This document shows, piece by piece, positions 9,953 to 23,220 of a stretch of 64,000 nucleotides of DNA. The number at the start of each line of letters is the position of its first letter. The stretch's first letter is position 1. Position numbers and translations under genes: made by a program. The stretch is taken from contig CM070904.1 of NCBI GenBank assembly GCA_036417435.1, positions 21,744,835 to 21,808,834 of the forward strand. The letters run 5' to 3'. Source of the DNA: Inia geoffrensis. Lineage: Eukaryota; Chordata; Mammalia; Artiodactyla; Iniidae. Below the pieces are notes generated by a model. That model saw only the letters and a program-made list of their open reading frames with translations. It was not told where the DNA came from and ran no database searches.

Positions 9953-12900
9953 TTACAATCCCACCAACGGCAATAGCTGGCTTCACTTTTTGGCATGCCC
10001 TCGTGAGCACTTAAAAGGTTAGGGTTTGACAGGACTGCAGCCAGGGAACAATTCGGCTAGCTTTCTTTTCACTCTCTGATTATGACAGATCCTGAGCATC
10101 TTTTCATTTGAAAGTGCTCTTTTCTAAAAGGCAGGTGAGTACCACTGAGTTCTTGAATGGTTCCTGCCTCACAGTTGGGCCTGATTTGAATTCATTTCAG
10201 AGTACCTAGCCCAGGATATTTCTTGAGGGCAGGGTTGTGTTTGCAAAGCTGCAGGCCATAGACCTTGGGAATGATAGGTGAGTTTCAGCACGGTTGGCAA
10301 GGTTGTTACGTTTGGTAAGGTGGTTACGGCAGTGTGCTACAGGGCGGCAGCACTACTCCGTGTGGTCTCTGTTAACTTGAGGAAAGAAAGCCTTAGCGGT
10401 GGTCCCAGTGCTGGATTGGAAATTGGGAGTCGAACATGGCTCAACACACACCCCTGGGCTTGTGTATGCTCACCTCCTGCCCCTTAACCTGCACTGCCAC
10501 ACCCCAGGCATATCGCAAGCCTTGCAAGTGGGCTCCTCGGAGGGTGCCGTGGTTCGCACGTGGGGCGACTCTAATGAAGAGGGCTGGAGGTGGGAACCTG
10601 CCTAGCAGGAGCTGTGGAGATCCGGCTTCTTCACTGCTCTTCCCTCTCAGCTGCTCCACCCTCATTTGGGAACAGCGGGCTCTCCTTACCTCTAGGAGGG
10701 CCAAGTTGGATCGGGATATTGTGGTACCATGCAGGGGAGAATGGGCAATAGCGGTCCGAGGTGCCGCTGGTCAGGCGGCACGTCCTCCTCCCTTGCTGCC
10801 TCAGCAGCATCATGCTCCGGCCGTGGGACCCAGGCCTGCCGAGGCTCCAGGGGCCTTACCGTGGTAACGACATCACAGAGGCCTGAGGTAACAGAGTAGG
10901 CATTTCTTAACCCCTTACTTGTCTTCTCATTGAACAGTGCTTTACCCTTTCAGCCTAGTTCATATAGAATTTTGGGTCTTTTTCAATTCTACAGCCACCT
11001 GATGCAATTATACACGTAGGTGTACCCGTAGGGTTTCGGATTCTTTGCACTCTTCGTTTATTGAGGAATGTTTTGTAGCGTTCCCTGTGCTTTCGGGTGG
11101 GTCGACCTTGATGAGCACTTTTTGATACATTAAGCTTGTTTCTGTGAAACCCGACCTCCTACATCACCCTTCCCCAGTCTCCAATTTCCCCCTCAGGCAA
11201 CTCCAGGCTTCTTTCTTTCCTTTGTAAACCTGTGTTACCTTTGTGTACTAGCTGCCTTAGTATCCGTATTGAGACGGCAGACATAAGTCTGATATCCTGG
11301 GATATGAATCTTGCTGCCTCTAGTTGACCAGAATTAGTGAGGTCATCTACTGCTCTACGCATGCTGCTGCCAAGAGTTTGAGCTCGTTTTATTCTGTGGC
11401 TGAGTGGTAGTCGACTGTGTGTAGTTAGCAGAACATCTTTCTCCATTCACCCCTCGCTGCACATTTCGTTCTTTGGATGTGTTGGCTACGATCATGGGTA
11501 CCACAAGGACCGCTGGGGTGCAAGTGCTTCCTTCCAATGATGCTAGTCTCTGGTTATGCGACCTGCAGCGGGGTTTCCGAATCTCGTGGTACCTCCAGTG
11601 TTTACTTTGGTAAGGAATGTGCCTACTGATCCTCATACCGGCTGTTAGCAATTTACAATCCCACCAACAGCAATAGCTGGCTTCTCTTTTTGGCATGCCC
11701 TCTTGATCACTTACGATTTTAGGGTTTGAGAGGACTGCAGCCAGGGACCACCTGGTGTAGCTTTCTTTGCACTCTCTAATCATGACAGATCCTGGGCATC
11801 TTTTCTTTTGAGTGTGCTGTTTTCTAAAACGCGGGTGAGTACCACTGAGTGCTTGAAAGGTTCCTGCCTCAGAGTCGGGCCTGATTTGAATTCGTTCCCG
11901 ATTCCCTAGACCGGGATATTTCTTGAGGGCAGGGTTGTGTCTGCAAAGCCGCAGGCCATAGGTCTTGTGGATGATAGGGGCCCTTCGGCACTGTTGTTAA
12001 GGTTGTTACGGCAGTGGGCCACAAGGCGGCAGCAGTACTCCGTGTCGTCTCTGGTAACATGGGGAAAGAAAGCCTTAACGGTGGTCCCGGTGTTGGACTT
12101 GAAATGGGGAGTCGAAGGTGGCTGAACACACACCCCTGGGCTTTTGTAGGCTCACCCCCTGCCCCTTAACCTGCACTGCCCCACCCCAGGCATATGGCAA
12201 GCCTTGCAAGTGGGCTACTCGGAGGGTGCCGTGGCTCGCAGGTGGGGCGACTCCCATGAAGTGCGCTGGAGGTGGGAACTTGCTTAGGAGGAGCTGTGGA
12301 GATCCGGGTTCTTCACAGCCCTTCCCTCTCAGCTGTTCCACCATGATTTCGATACACCAGGCTGTGCTTACGTGTAGGAGGCCCATGTTGCATCGGGAGA
12401 TTGTGGTACCACGCAGGGGAGAAGAGCAGCAGCATCCTCCAGCCGCGGGACACAGGCCGGCTGAGGCTCCAGGTGTCTGACACCATCCGACGTCACAGAG
12501 GCCTGAGGTAAGAAAGTGGGCATTTCTTAACCCGTTACTTGCCTTGTCATTGAACGGTCCTTTTGCCTTTCAGTAGAGTTTATATACAATGTTGCGTCTC
12601 TTTGACTTCTACAGCCACTTGATGCACTTATAACGGTAGCTGTACCTGTAGGGTTTCGGATTTTGTGCCCCGTTAGTTTATCGAGGAATATTTTGTAGCG
12701 TTCCCTGTGCTTTCGGGTGGGTCGCCCTTGATGAGCACTTTTTGATACGTTAAGTGTGTTTCTGTTAATCCCAATCTCCTAATTCACCCTTCCCCGGTCT
12801 CCAATTTCCCCCTGTGGGAACTCCTCACTTCTTTCTTCCCTTTGTGAACCTGTGTTTCCTTTCTTTGCTAGCTTCCTTTGTATCCCTATTTAGACGGCAC

Positions 12901-13269
12901 ACATAAGGGATATCCGGGATATGTGTCTTGCTGCCTCTAATTGACCAGAATTAGGGAGATCATCTTCGGCTCCACCCATGCTGCTGGAAATACTATGAGT
13001 TCATTTTGTTCTGTGGCTGAGTGGTAGGCGAGGGTGTGTAGGTAGCAGAACATCTTTCTCCCTCACCCCTCGCTCGACAGTTCGTTCATTTGTATGTCCT
13101 GGCTGTGGTCAAGGGTACCACAAACACTGTCTGGGTGCAAGTGCTTCCTTCCAATGATGCTAGTCTCTGGTTATACGACCTGCAGCGGGGTTTCTGAATC
13201 TTGTGGCACCTGCAGTGTTTATTTAGGTAAGGAATGTGCCTACTGATCCTCATACCTGCTGTTAGCAAT
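9953..13269 (+). repeat. Unit 4 (A 9953-11652, B 11653-13269)
   Basis: Markers shared with unit 14 are ctacagggcgg near 10338, ggctcaacac near 10438 and cctctaggagg near 10689. From here the B end changes to 'class II': gttcattttg, ccctcaccc (1 bp shorter) and ctgtctggg. It also has the variant gtttctgaatc near 13190, found again in units 10, 14 and 19. Confidence 0.97.
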
Positions 13270-16200
13270 TTACAATCCCACCAACGGCAATAGCTGGCTT
13301 CACTTTTTGGCATGCCCTCGTGAGCACTTAAAAGGTTAGGGTTTGACAGGACTGCAGCCAGGGAACAATTCGGCTAGCTTTCTTTTCACTCTCTGATTAT
13401 GACAGATCCTGAGCATCTTTTCATTTGAAAGTGCTCTTTTCTAAAAGGCAGGTGAGTACCACTGAGTTCTTGAATGGTTCCTGCCTCACAGTTGGGCCTG
13501 ATTTGAATTCATTTCAGACTACCTAGCCCAGGATATTTCTTGAGGGCAGGGTTGTGTTTGCAAAGCTGCAGGCCATAGACCTTGGGAATGATAGGTGAGT
13601 TTCAGCACGGTTGGTAAGGTTGTTACGTTTGGTAAGGTGGTTACGGCAGTGTGCTACAAGGCGGCAGCACTACTCCGTGTGGTCTCTGTTAACTTGAGGA
13701 AAGAAAGCCTTAGCGGTGGTCCCAGTGCTGGATTGGAAATTGGGAGTCGAACATGGCTGAACACACACCCCTGGGCTTGTGTATGCTCACCTCCTGCCCC
13801 TTAACCTGCACTGCCACACCCCAGGCATATCGCAAGCCTTGCAAGTGGGCTCCTCGGAGGGTGCCGTGGTTCGCACGTGGGGCGACTCTAATGAAGAGGG
13901 CTGGAGGTGGGAACCTGCCTAGCAGGAGCTGTGGAGATCCGGCTTCTTCACTGCTCTTCCCTCTCAGCTGCTCCACCCTCATTTGGGAACAGCGGGCTCT
14001 CCTTACCTGTAGGAGGGCCAAGTTGGATCGGGATATTGTGGTACCATGCAGGGGAGAATGGGCAATAGCGGTCCGAGGTGCCGCTGGTCAGGCGGCACGT
14101 CCTCCTCCCTTGCTGCCTCAGCAGCATCATGCTCCGGCCGTGGGACCCAGGCCTGCCGAGGCTCCAGGGGCCTTACCGTGGTAACGACATCACAGAGGCC
14201 TGAGGTAACAGAGTGGGCATTTCTTAACCCCTTACTTGTCTTCTCATTGAACAGTGCTTTACCCTTTCAGCCTAGTTCATATAGAATTTTGGGTCTTTTT
14301 CAATTCTACAGCCACCTGATGCAATTATACACGTAGGTGTACCCGTAGGGTTTCAGATTCTTTGCACTCTTCGTTTATTGAGGAATGTTTTGTAGCGTTC
14401 CCTGTGCTTTCGGGTGGGTCGACCTTGATGAGCACTTTTGGATACATTAAGCTTGTTTCTGTGAAACCCGACCTCCTACATCACCCTTCCCCAGTCTCCA
14501 ATTTCCCCCTCAGGCAACTCCAGGCTTCTTTCTTTCCTTTGTAAACCTGTGTTACTTTTGTGTACTAGCTGCCTTAGTATCCGTATTGAGACGGCAGACA
14601 TAAGTCTGATATCCTGGGATATGTGTCTTGCTGCCTCTAGTTGACCAGAATTAGTGAGGTCATCTACTGCTCTACGCATGCTGCTGCCAAGAGTTTGAGC
14701 TCGTTTTATTCTGTGGCTGAGTGGTAGTCGACTGTGTGTAGTTAGCAGAACATCTTTCTCCATTCACCCCTCGCTGCACATTTCGTTCTTTGGATGTGTT
14801 GGCTGCGATCATGGGTACCACAAGGACCGCTGGGGTGCAAGTGCTTCCTTCCAATGATGCTAGTCTCTGGTTATGCGACCTGCAGCGGGGTTTCCGAATC
14901 TCGTGGTACCTCCAGTGTTTACTTTGGTAAGGAATGTGCCTACTGATCCTCATACCGGCTGTTAGCAATTTACAATCCCACCAACAGCAATAGCTGGCTT
15001 CTCTTTTTGGCATGCCCTCTTGATCACTTACGATTTTAGGGTTTGAGAGGACTGCAGCCAGGGACCACCTGGTGTAGCTTTCTTTGCACTCTCTAATCAT
15101 GACAGATCCTGGGCATCTTTTCTTTTGAGTGTGCTGTTTTCTAAAACGCGGGTGAGTACCACTGAGTGCTTGAAAGGTTCCTGCCTCAGAGTCGGGCCTG
15201 ATTTGAATTCGTTCCCGATTCCCTAGACCGGGATATTTCTTGAGGGCAGGGTTGTGTCTGCAAAGCCGCAGGCCATAGGTCTTGTGGATGATAGGGGCCC
15301 TTCGGCACTGTTGTTAAGGTTGTTACGGCAGTGGGCCACAAGGCGGCAGCAGTACTCCGTGTCGTCTCTGGTAACATGGGGAAAGAAAGCCTTAACGGTG
15401 GTCCCGGTGTTGGACTTGAAATGGGGAGTCGAAGGTGGCTGAACACACACCCCTGGGCTTTTGTAGGCTCACCCCCTGCCCCTTAACCTGCACTGCCCCA
15501 CCCCAGGCATATGGCAAGCCTTGCAAGTGGGCTACTCGGAGGGTGCCGTGGCTCGCAGGTGGGGCGACTCCCATGAAGTGCGCTGGAGGTGGGAACTTGC
15601 TTAGGAGGAGCTGTGGAGATCCGGGTTCTTCACAGCCCTTCCCTCTCAGCTGTTCCACCATGATTTCGATACACCAGGCTGTGCTTACGTGTAGGAGGCC
15701 CATGTTGCATCGGGAGATTGTGGTACCACGCAGGGGAGAAGAGCAGCAGCATCCTCCAGCCGCGGGACACAGGCCGGCTGAGGTTCCAGGTGTCTGACAC
15801 CATCCGACGTCACAGAGGCATGAGGTAAGAAAGTGGGCATTTCTTAACCCGTTACTTGCCTTGTCATTGAACGGTCCTTTTGCCTTTCAGTATAGTTTAT
15901 ATACAATGTTGCGTCTCTTTGACTTCTACAGCCACTTGATGCACTTATAACGGTAGCTGTACCTGTAGGGTTTCGGATTTTGTGCCCCGTTAGTTTATCG
16001 AGGAATATTTTGTAGCGTTCCCTGTGCTTTCGGGTGGGTCGCCCTTGATGAGCACTTTTTGATACGTTAAGTGTGTTTCTGTTAATCCCAATCTCCTAAT
16101 TCACCCTTCCCCGGTCTCCAATTTCCCCCTGTGGGAACTCCTCACTTCTTTCTTCCCTTTGTGAACCTGTGTTTCCTTTCTTTGCTAGCTTCCTTTGTAT

Positions 16201-16586
16201 CCCTATTTAGACGGCACACATAAGGGATATCCGGGATATGTGTCTTGCTGCCTCTAATTGACCAGAATTAGGGAGATCATCTTCGGCTCCACCCATGCTG
16301 CTGGAAATACTATGAGTTCATTTTGTTCTGTGGCTGAGTGGTAGGCGAGGGTGTGTAGGTAGCAGAACATCTTTCTCCCTCACCCCTCGCTCGACAGTTC
16401 GTTCATTTGTATGTCCTGGCTGTGGTCAAGGGTACCACAAACACTGTCTGGGTGCAAGTGCTTCCTTCCAATGATGCTAGTCTCTGGTTATACGACCTGC
16501 AGCGGGGTTTCCGAATCTTGTGGCACCTGCAGTGTTTATTTAGGTAAGGAATGTGCCTACTGATCCTCATACCTGCTGTTAGCAAT
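13270..16586 (+). repeat. Unit 5 (A 13270-14969, B 14970-16586)
   Basis: It has cagactacc near 13515, which counterpart unit 15 lacks, and gtttcagattc near 14349, which units 11 and 15 share. It is the first unit with gagtgggcattt in A, which opens a 96-codon + frame (14046-14336). B carries gaggttcc and aggcatgagg, the type seen in units 5-8 and 15-18. Class II B end. Confidence 0.97.
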
Positions 16587-19500
16587 TTACAATCCCACCA
16601 ACGGCAATAGCTGGCTTCACTTTTTGGCATGCCCTCGTGAGCACTTAAAAGGTTAGGGTTTGACAGGACTGCAGCCAGGGAACAATTCGGCTAGCTTTCT
16701 TTTCACTCTCTGATTATGACAGATCCTGAGCATCTTTTCATTTGAAAGTGCTCTTTTCTAAAAGGCAGGTGAGTACCACTGAGTTCTTGAATGGTTCCTG
16801 CCTCACAGTTGGGCCTGATTTGAATTCATTTCAGAGTACCTAGCCCAGGATATTTCTTGAGGGCAGGGTTGTGTTTGCAAAGCTGCAGGCCATAGACCTT
16901 GGGAATGATAGGTGAGTTTCAGCACGGTTGGCAAGGTTGTTACGTTTGGTAAGGTGGTTACGGCAGTGTGCTACAAGGCGGCAGCACTACTCCGTGTGGT
17001 CTCTGTTAACTTGAGGAAAGAAAGCCTTAGCGGTGGTCCCAGTGCTGGATTGGAAATTGGGAGTCGAACATGGCTGAACACACACCCCTGGGCTTGTGTA
17101 TGCTCACCTCCTGCCCCTTAACCTGCACTGCCACACCCCAGGCATATCGCAAGCCTTGCAAGTGGGCTCCTCGGAGGGTGCCGTGGTTCGCACGTGGGGC
17201 GACTCTAATGAAGAGGGCTGGAGGTGGGAACCTGCCTAGCAGGAGCTGTGGAGATCCGGCTTCTTCACTGCTCTTCCCTCTCAGCTGCTCCACCCTCATT
17301 TGGGAACAGCGGGCTCTCCTTACCTGTAGGAGGGCCAAGTTGGATCGGGATATTGTGGTACCATGCAGGGGAGAATGGGCAATAGCGGTCCGAGGTGCCG
17401 CTGGTCAGGCGGCACGTCCTCCTCCCTTGCTGCCTCAGCAGCATCATGCTCTGGCCGTGGGACCCAGGCCTGCCGAGGCTCCAGGGGCCTTACCGTGGTA
17501 ACGACATCACAGAGGCCTGAGGTAACAGAGTGGGCATTTCTTAACCCCTTACTTGTCTTCTCATTGAACAGTGCTTTACCCTTTCAGCCTAGTTCATATA
17601 GAATTTTGGGTCTTTTTCAATTCTACAGCCACCTGATGCAATTATACACGTAGGTGTACCCGTAGGGTTTCGGATTCTTTGCACTCTTCGTTTATTGAGG
17701 AATGTTTTGTAGCGTTCCCTGTGCTTTCGGGTGGGTCGACCTTGATGAGCACTTTTGGATACATTAAGCTTGTTTCTGTGAAACCCGACCTCCTACATCA
17801 CCCTTCCCCAGTCTCCAATTTCCCCCTCAGGCAACTCCAGGCTTCTTTCTTTCCTTTGTAAACCTGTGTTACTTTTGTGTACTAGCTGCCTTAGTATCCG
17901 TATTGAGATGGCAGACATAAGTCTGATATCCTGGGATATGTGTCTTGCTGCCTCTAGTTGACCAGAATTAGTGAGGTCATCTACTGCTCTACGCATGCTG
18001 CTGCCAAGACTTTGAGCTCGTTTTATTCTGTGGCTGAGTGGTAGTCGACTGTGTGTAGTTAGCAGAACATCTTTCTCCATTCACCCCTCGCTGCACATTT
18101 CGTTCTTTGGATGTGTTGGCTGCGATCATGGGTACCACAAGGACCGCTGGGGTGCAAGTGCTTCCTTCCAATGATGCTAGTCTCTGGTTATGCGACCTGC
18201 AGCGGGGTTTCCGAATCTCGTGGTACCTCCAGTGTTTACTTTGGTAAGGAATGTGCCTACTGATCCTCATACCGGCTGTTAGCAATTTACAATCCCACCA
18301 ACAGCAATAGCTGGCTTCTCTTTTTGGCATGCCCTCTTGATCACTTACGATTTTAGGGTTTGAGAGGACTGCAGCCAGGGACCACCTGGTGTAGCTTTCT
18401 TTGCACTCTCTAATCATGACAGATCCTGGGCATCTTTTCTTTTGAGTGTGCTGTTTTCTAAAACGCGGGTGAGTACCACTGAGTGCTTGAAAGGTTCCTG
18501 CCTCAGAGTCGGGTCTGATTTGAATTCGTTCCCGATTCCCTAGACCGGGATATTTCTTGAGGGCAGGGTTGTGTCTGCAAAGCCGCAGGCCATAGGTCTT
18601 GTGGATGATAGGGGCCCTTCGGCACTGTTGTTAAGGTTGTTACGGCAGTGGGCCACAAGGCGGCAGCAGTACTCCGTGTCGTCTCTGGTAACATGGGGAA
18701 AGAAAGCCTTAACGGTGGTCCCGGTGTTGGACTTGAAATGGGGAGTCGAAGGTGGCTGAACACACACCCCTGGGCTTTTGTAGGCTCACCCCCTGCCCCT
18801 TAACCTGCACTGCCCCACCCCAGGCATATGGCAAGCCTTGCAAGTGGGCTACTCGGAGGGTGCCGTGGCTCGCAGGTGGGGAGACTCCCATGAAGTGCGC
18901 TGGAGGTGGGAACTTGCTTAGGAGGAGCTGTGGAGATCCGGGTTCTTCACAGCCCTTCCCTCTCAGCTGTTCCACCATGATTTCGATACACCAGGCTGTG
19001 CTTACGTGTAGGAGGCCCATGTTGCATCGGGAGATTGTGGTACCACGCAGGGGAGAAGAGCAGCAGCATCCTCCAGCCGCGGGACACAGGCCGGCTGAGG
19101 TTCCAGGTGTCTGACACCATCCGACGTCACAGAGGCATGAGGTAAGAAAGTGGGCATTTCTTAACCCGTTACTTGCCTTGTCATTGAACGGTCCTTTTGC
19201 CTTTCAGTAGAGTTTATATACAATGTTGCGTCTCTTTGACTTCTACAGCCACTTGATGCACTTATAACGGTAGCTGTACCTGTAGGGTTTCGGATTTTGT
19301 GCCCCGTTAGTTTATCGAGGAATATTTTGTAGCGTTCCCTGTGCTTTCGGGTGGGTCGCCCTTGATGAGCACTTTTTGATACGTTAAGTGTGTTTCTGTT
19401 AATCCCAATCTCCTAATTCACCCTTCCCCGGTCTCCAATTTCCCCCTGTGGGAACTCCTCACTTCTTTCTTCCCTTTGTGAACCTGTGTTTCCTTTCTTT

Positions 19501-19903
19501 GCTAGCTTCCTTTGTATCCCTATTTAGACGGCACACATAAGGGATATCCGGGATATGTGTCTTGCTGCCTCTAATTGACCAGAATTAGGGAGATCATCTT
19601 CGGCTCCACCCATGCTGCTGGAAATACTATGAGTTCATTTTGTTCTGTGGCTGAGTGGTAGGCGAGGGTGTGTAGGTAGCAGAACATCTTTCTCCCTCAC
19701 CCCTCGCTCGACAGTTCGTTCATTTGTATGTCCTGGCTGTGGTCAAGGGTACCACAAACACTGTCTGGGTGCAAGTGCTTCCTTCCAATGATGCTAGTCT
19801 CTGGTTATACGACCTGCAGCGGGGTTTCCGAATCTTGTGGCACCTGCAGTGTTTATTTAGGTAAGGAATGTGCCTACTGATCCTCATACCTGCTGTTAGC
19901 AAT
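16587..19903 (+). repeat. Unit 6 (A 16587-18286, B 18287-19903)
   Basis: Markers shared with unit 16 are atgctctggcc near 17447, gagatggcag near 17906 and cgggtctgat near 18510. B has the ggggagactccc variant seen in units 6-8 and 16-18. It differs from unit 16 in cagtagag against cagtatag near 19206. Confidence 0.97.
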
Positions 19904-22900
19904 TTACAATCCCACCAACGGCAATAGCTGGCTTCACTTTTTGGCATGCCCTCGTGAGCACTTAAAAGGTTAGGGTTTGACAGGACTGCAGCCAGGGAAC
20001 AATTCGGCTAGCTTTCTTTTCACTCTCTGATTATGACAGATCCTGAGCATCTTTTCATTTGAAAGTGCTCTTTTCTAAAAGGCAGGTGAGTACCACTGAG
20101 TTCTTGAATGGTTCCTGCCTCACAGTTGGGCCTGATTTGAATTCATTTCAGAGTACCTAGCCCAGGATATTTCTTGAGGGCAGGGTTGTGTTTGCAAAGC
20201 TGCAGGCCATAGACCTTGGGAATGATAGGTGAGTTTCAGCACGGTTGGCAAGGTTGTTACGTTTGGTAAGGTGGTTACGGCAGTGTGCTACAAGGCGGCA
20301 GCACTACTCCGTGTGGTCTCTGTTAACTTGAGGAAAGAAAGCCTTAGCGGTGGTCCCAGTGCTGGATTGGAAATTGGGAGTCGAACATGGCTGAACACAC
20401 ACCCCTGGGCTTGTGTATGCTCACCTCCTGCCCCTTAACCTGCACTGCCACACCCCAGGCATATCGCAAGCCTTGCAAGTGGGCTCCTCGGAGGGTGCCG
20501 TGGTTCGCACGTGGGGCGACTCTAATGAAGAGGGCTGGAGGTGGGAACCTGCCTAGCAGGAGCTGTGGAGATCCGGCTTCTTCACTGCTCTTCCCTCTCA
20601 GCTGCTCCACCCTCATTTGGGAACAGCGGGCTCTCCTTACCTGTAGGAGGGCCAAGTTGGATCGGGATATTGTGGTACCATGCAGGGGAGAATGGGCAAT
20701 AGCGGTCCGAGGTGCCGCTGGTCAGGCGGCACGTCCTCCTCCCTTGCTGCCTCAGCAGCATCATGCTCCGGCCGTGGGACCCAGGCCTGCCGAGGCTCCA
20801 GGGGCCTTACCGTGGTAACGACATCACAGAGGCCTGAGGTAACAGAGTGGGCATTTCTTAACCCCTTACTTGTCTTCTCATTGAACAGTGCTTTACCCTT
20901 TCAGCCTAGTTCATATAGAATTTTGGGTCTTTTTCAATTCTACAGCCACCTGATGCAATTATACACGTAGGTGTACCCGTAGGGTTTCGGATTCTTTGCA
21001 CTCTTCGTTTATTGAGGAATGTTTTGTAGCGTTCCCTGTGCTTTCGGGTGGGTCGACCTTGATGAGCACTTTTGGATACATTAAGCTTGTTTCTGTGAAA
21101 CCCGACCTCCTACATCACCCTTCCCCAGTCTCCAATTTCCCCCTCAGGCAACTCCAGGCTTCTTTCTTTCCTTTGTAAACCTGTGTTACTTTTGTGTACT
21201 AGCTGCCTTAGTATCCGTATTGAGACGGCAGACATAAGTCTGATATCCTGGGATATGTGTCTTGCTGCCTCTAGTTGACCAGAATTAGTGAGGTCATCTA
21301 CTGCTCTACGCATGCTGCTGCCAAGACTTTGAGCTCGTTTTATTCTGTGGCTGAGTGGTAGTCGACTGTGTGTAGTTAGCAGAACATCTTTCTCCATTCA
21401 CCCCTCGCTGCACATTTCGTTCTTTGGATGTGTTGGCTGCGATCATGGGTACCACAAGGACCGCTGGGGTGCAAGTGCTTCCTTCCAATGATGCTAGTCT
21501 CTGGTTATGCGACCTGCAGCGGGGTTTCCGAATCTCGTGGTACCTCCAGTGTTTACTTTGGTAAGGAATGTGCCTACTGATCCTCATACCGGCTGTTAGC
21601 AATTTACAATCCCACCAACAGCAATAGCTGGCTTCTCTTTTTGGCATGCCCTCTTGATCACTTACGATTTTAGGGTTTGAGAGGACTGCAGCCAGGGACC
21701 ACCTGGTGTAGCTTTCTTTGCACTCTCTAATCATGACAGATCCTGGGCATCTTTTCTTTTGAGTGTGCTGTTTTCTAAAACGCGGGTGAGTACCACTGAG
21801 TGCTTGAAAGGTTCCTGCCTCAGAGTCGGGCCTGATTTGAATTCGTTCCCGATTCCCTAGACCGGGATATTTCTTGAGGGCAGGGTTGTGTCTGCAAAGC
21901 CGCAGGCCATAGGTCTTGTGGATGATAGGGGCCCTTCGGCACTGTTGTTAAGGTTGTTACGGCAGTGGGCCACAAGGCGGCAGCAGTACTCCGTGTCGTC
22001 TCTGGTAACATGGGGAAAGAAAGCCTTAACGGTGGTCCCGGTGTTGGACTTGAAATGGGGAGTCGAAGGTGGCTGAACACACACCCCTGGGCTTTTGTAG
22101 GCTCACCCCCTGCCCCTTAACCTGCACTGCCCCACCCCAGGCATATGGCAAGCCTTGCAAGTGGGCTACTCGGAGGGTGCCGTGGCTCGCAGGTGGGGAG
22201 ACTCCCATGAAGTGCGCTGGAGGTGGGAACTTGCTTAGGAGGAGCTGTGGAGATCCGGGTTCTTCACAGCCCTTCCCTCTCAGCTGTTCCACCATGATTT
22301 CGATACACCAGGCTGTGCTTACGTGTAGGAGGCCCATGTTGCATCGGGAGATTGTGGTACCACGCAGGGGAGAAGAGCAGCAGCATCCTCCAGCCGCGGG
22401 ACACAGGCCGGCTGAGGTTCCAGGTGTCTGACACCATCCGACGTCACAGAGGCATGAGGTAAGAAAGTGGGCATTTCTTAACCCGTTACTTGCCTTGTCA
22501 TTGAACGGTCCTTTTGCCTTTCAGTAGAGTTTATATACAATGTTGCGTCTCTTTGACTTCTACAGCCACTTGATGCACTTATAACGGTAGCTGTACCTGT
22601 AGGGTTTCGGATTTTGTGCCCCGTTAGTTTATCGAGGAATATTTTGTAGCGTTCCCTGTGCTTTCGGGTGGGTCGCCCTTGATGAGCACTTTTTGATACG
22701 TTAAGTGTGTTTCTGTTAATCCCAATCTCCTAATTCACCCTTCCCCGGTCTCCAATTTCCCCCTGTGGGAACTCCTCACTTCTTTCTTCCCTTTGTGAAC
22801 CTGTGTTTCCTTTCTTTGCTAGCTTCCTTTGTATCCCTATTTAGACGGCACACATAAGGGATATCCGGGATATGTGTCTTGCTGCCTCTAATTGACCAGA

Positions 22901-23220
22901 ATTAGGGAGATCATCTTCGGCTCCACCCATGCTGCTGGAAATACTATGAGTTCATTTTGTTCTGTGGCTGAGTGGTAGGCGAGGGTGTGTAGGTAGCAGA
23001 ACATCTTTCTCCCTCACCCCTCGCTCGACAGTTCGTTCATTTGTATGTCCTGGCTGTGGTCAAGGGTACCACAAACACTGTCTGGGTGCAAGTGCTTCCT
23101 TCCAATGATGCTAGTCTCTGGTTATACGACCTGCAGCGGGGTTTCCGAATCTTGTGGCACCTGCAGTGTTTATTTAGGTAAGGAATGTGCCTACTGATCC
23201 TCATACCTGCTGTTAGCAAT
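19904..23220 (+). repeat. Unit 7 (A 19904-21603, B 21604-23220)
   Basis: Looks like a consensus member of the 5-8 group, with no private marker found by eye. Its counterpart, unit 17, differs by tgtgatcatgg (54611), cacttcccc (near 55300), cagtatag (near 55696) and tctgcgtgc (near 56255). Confidence 0.97.
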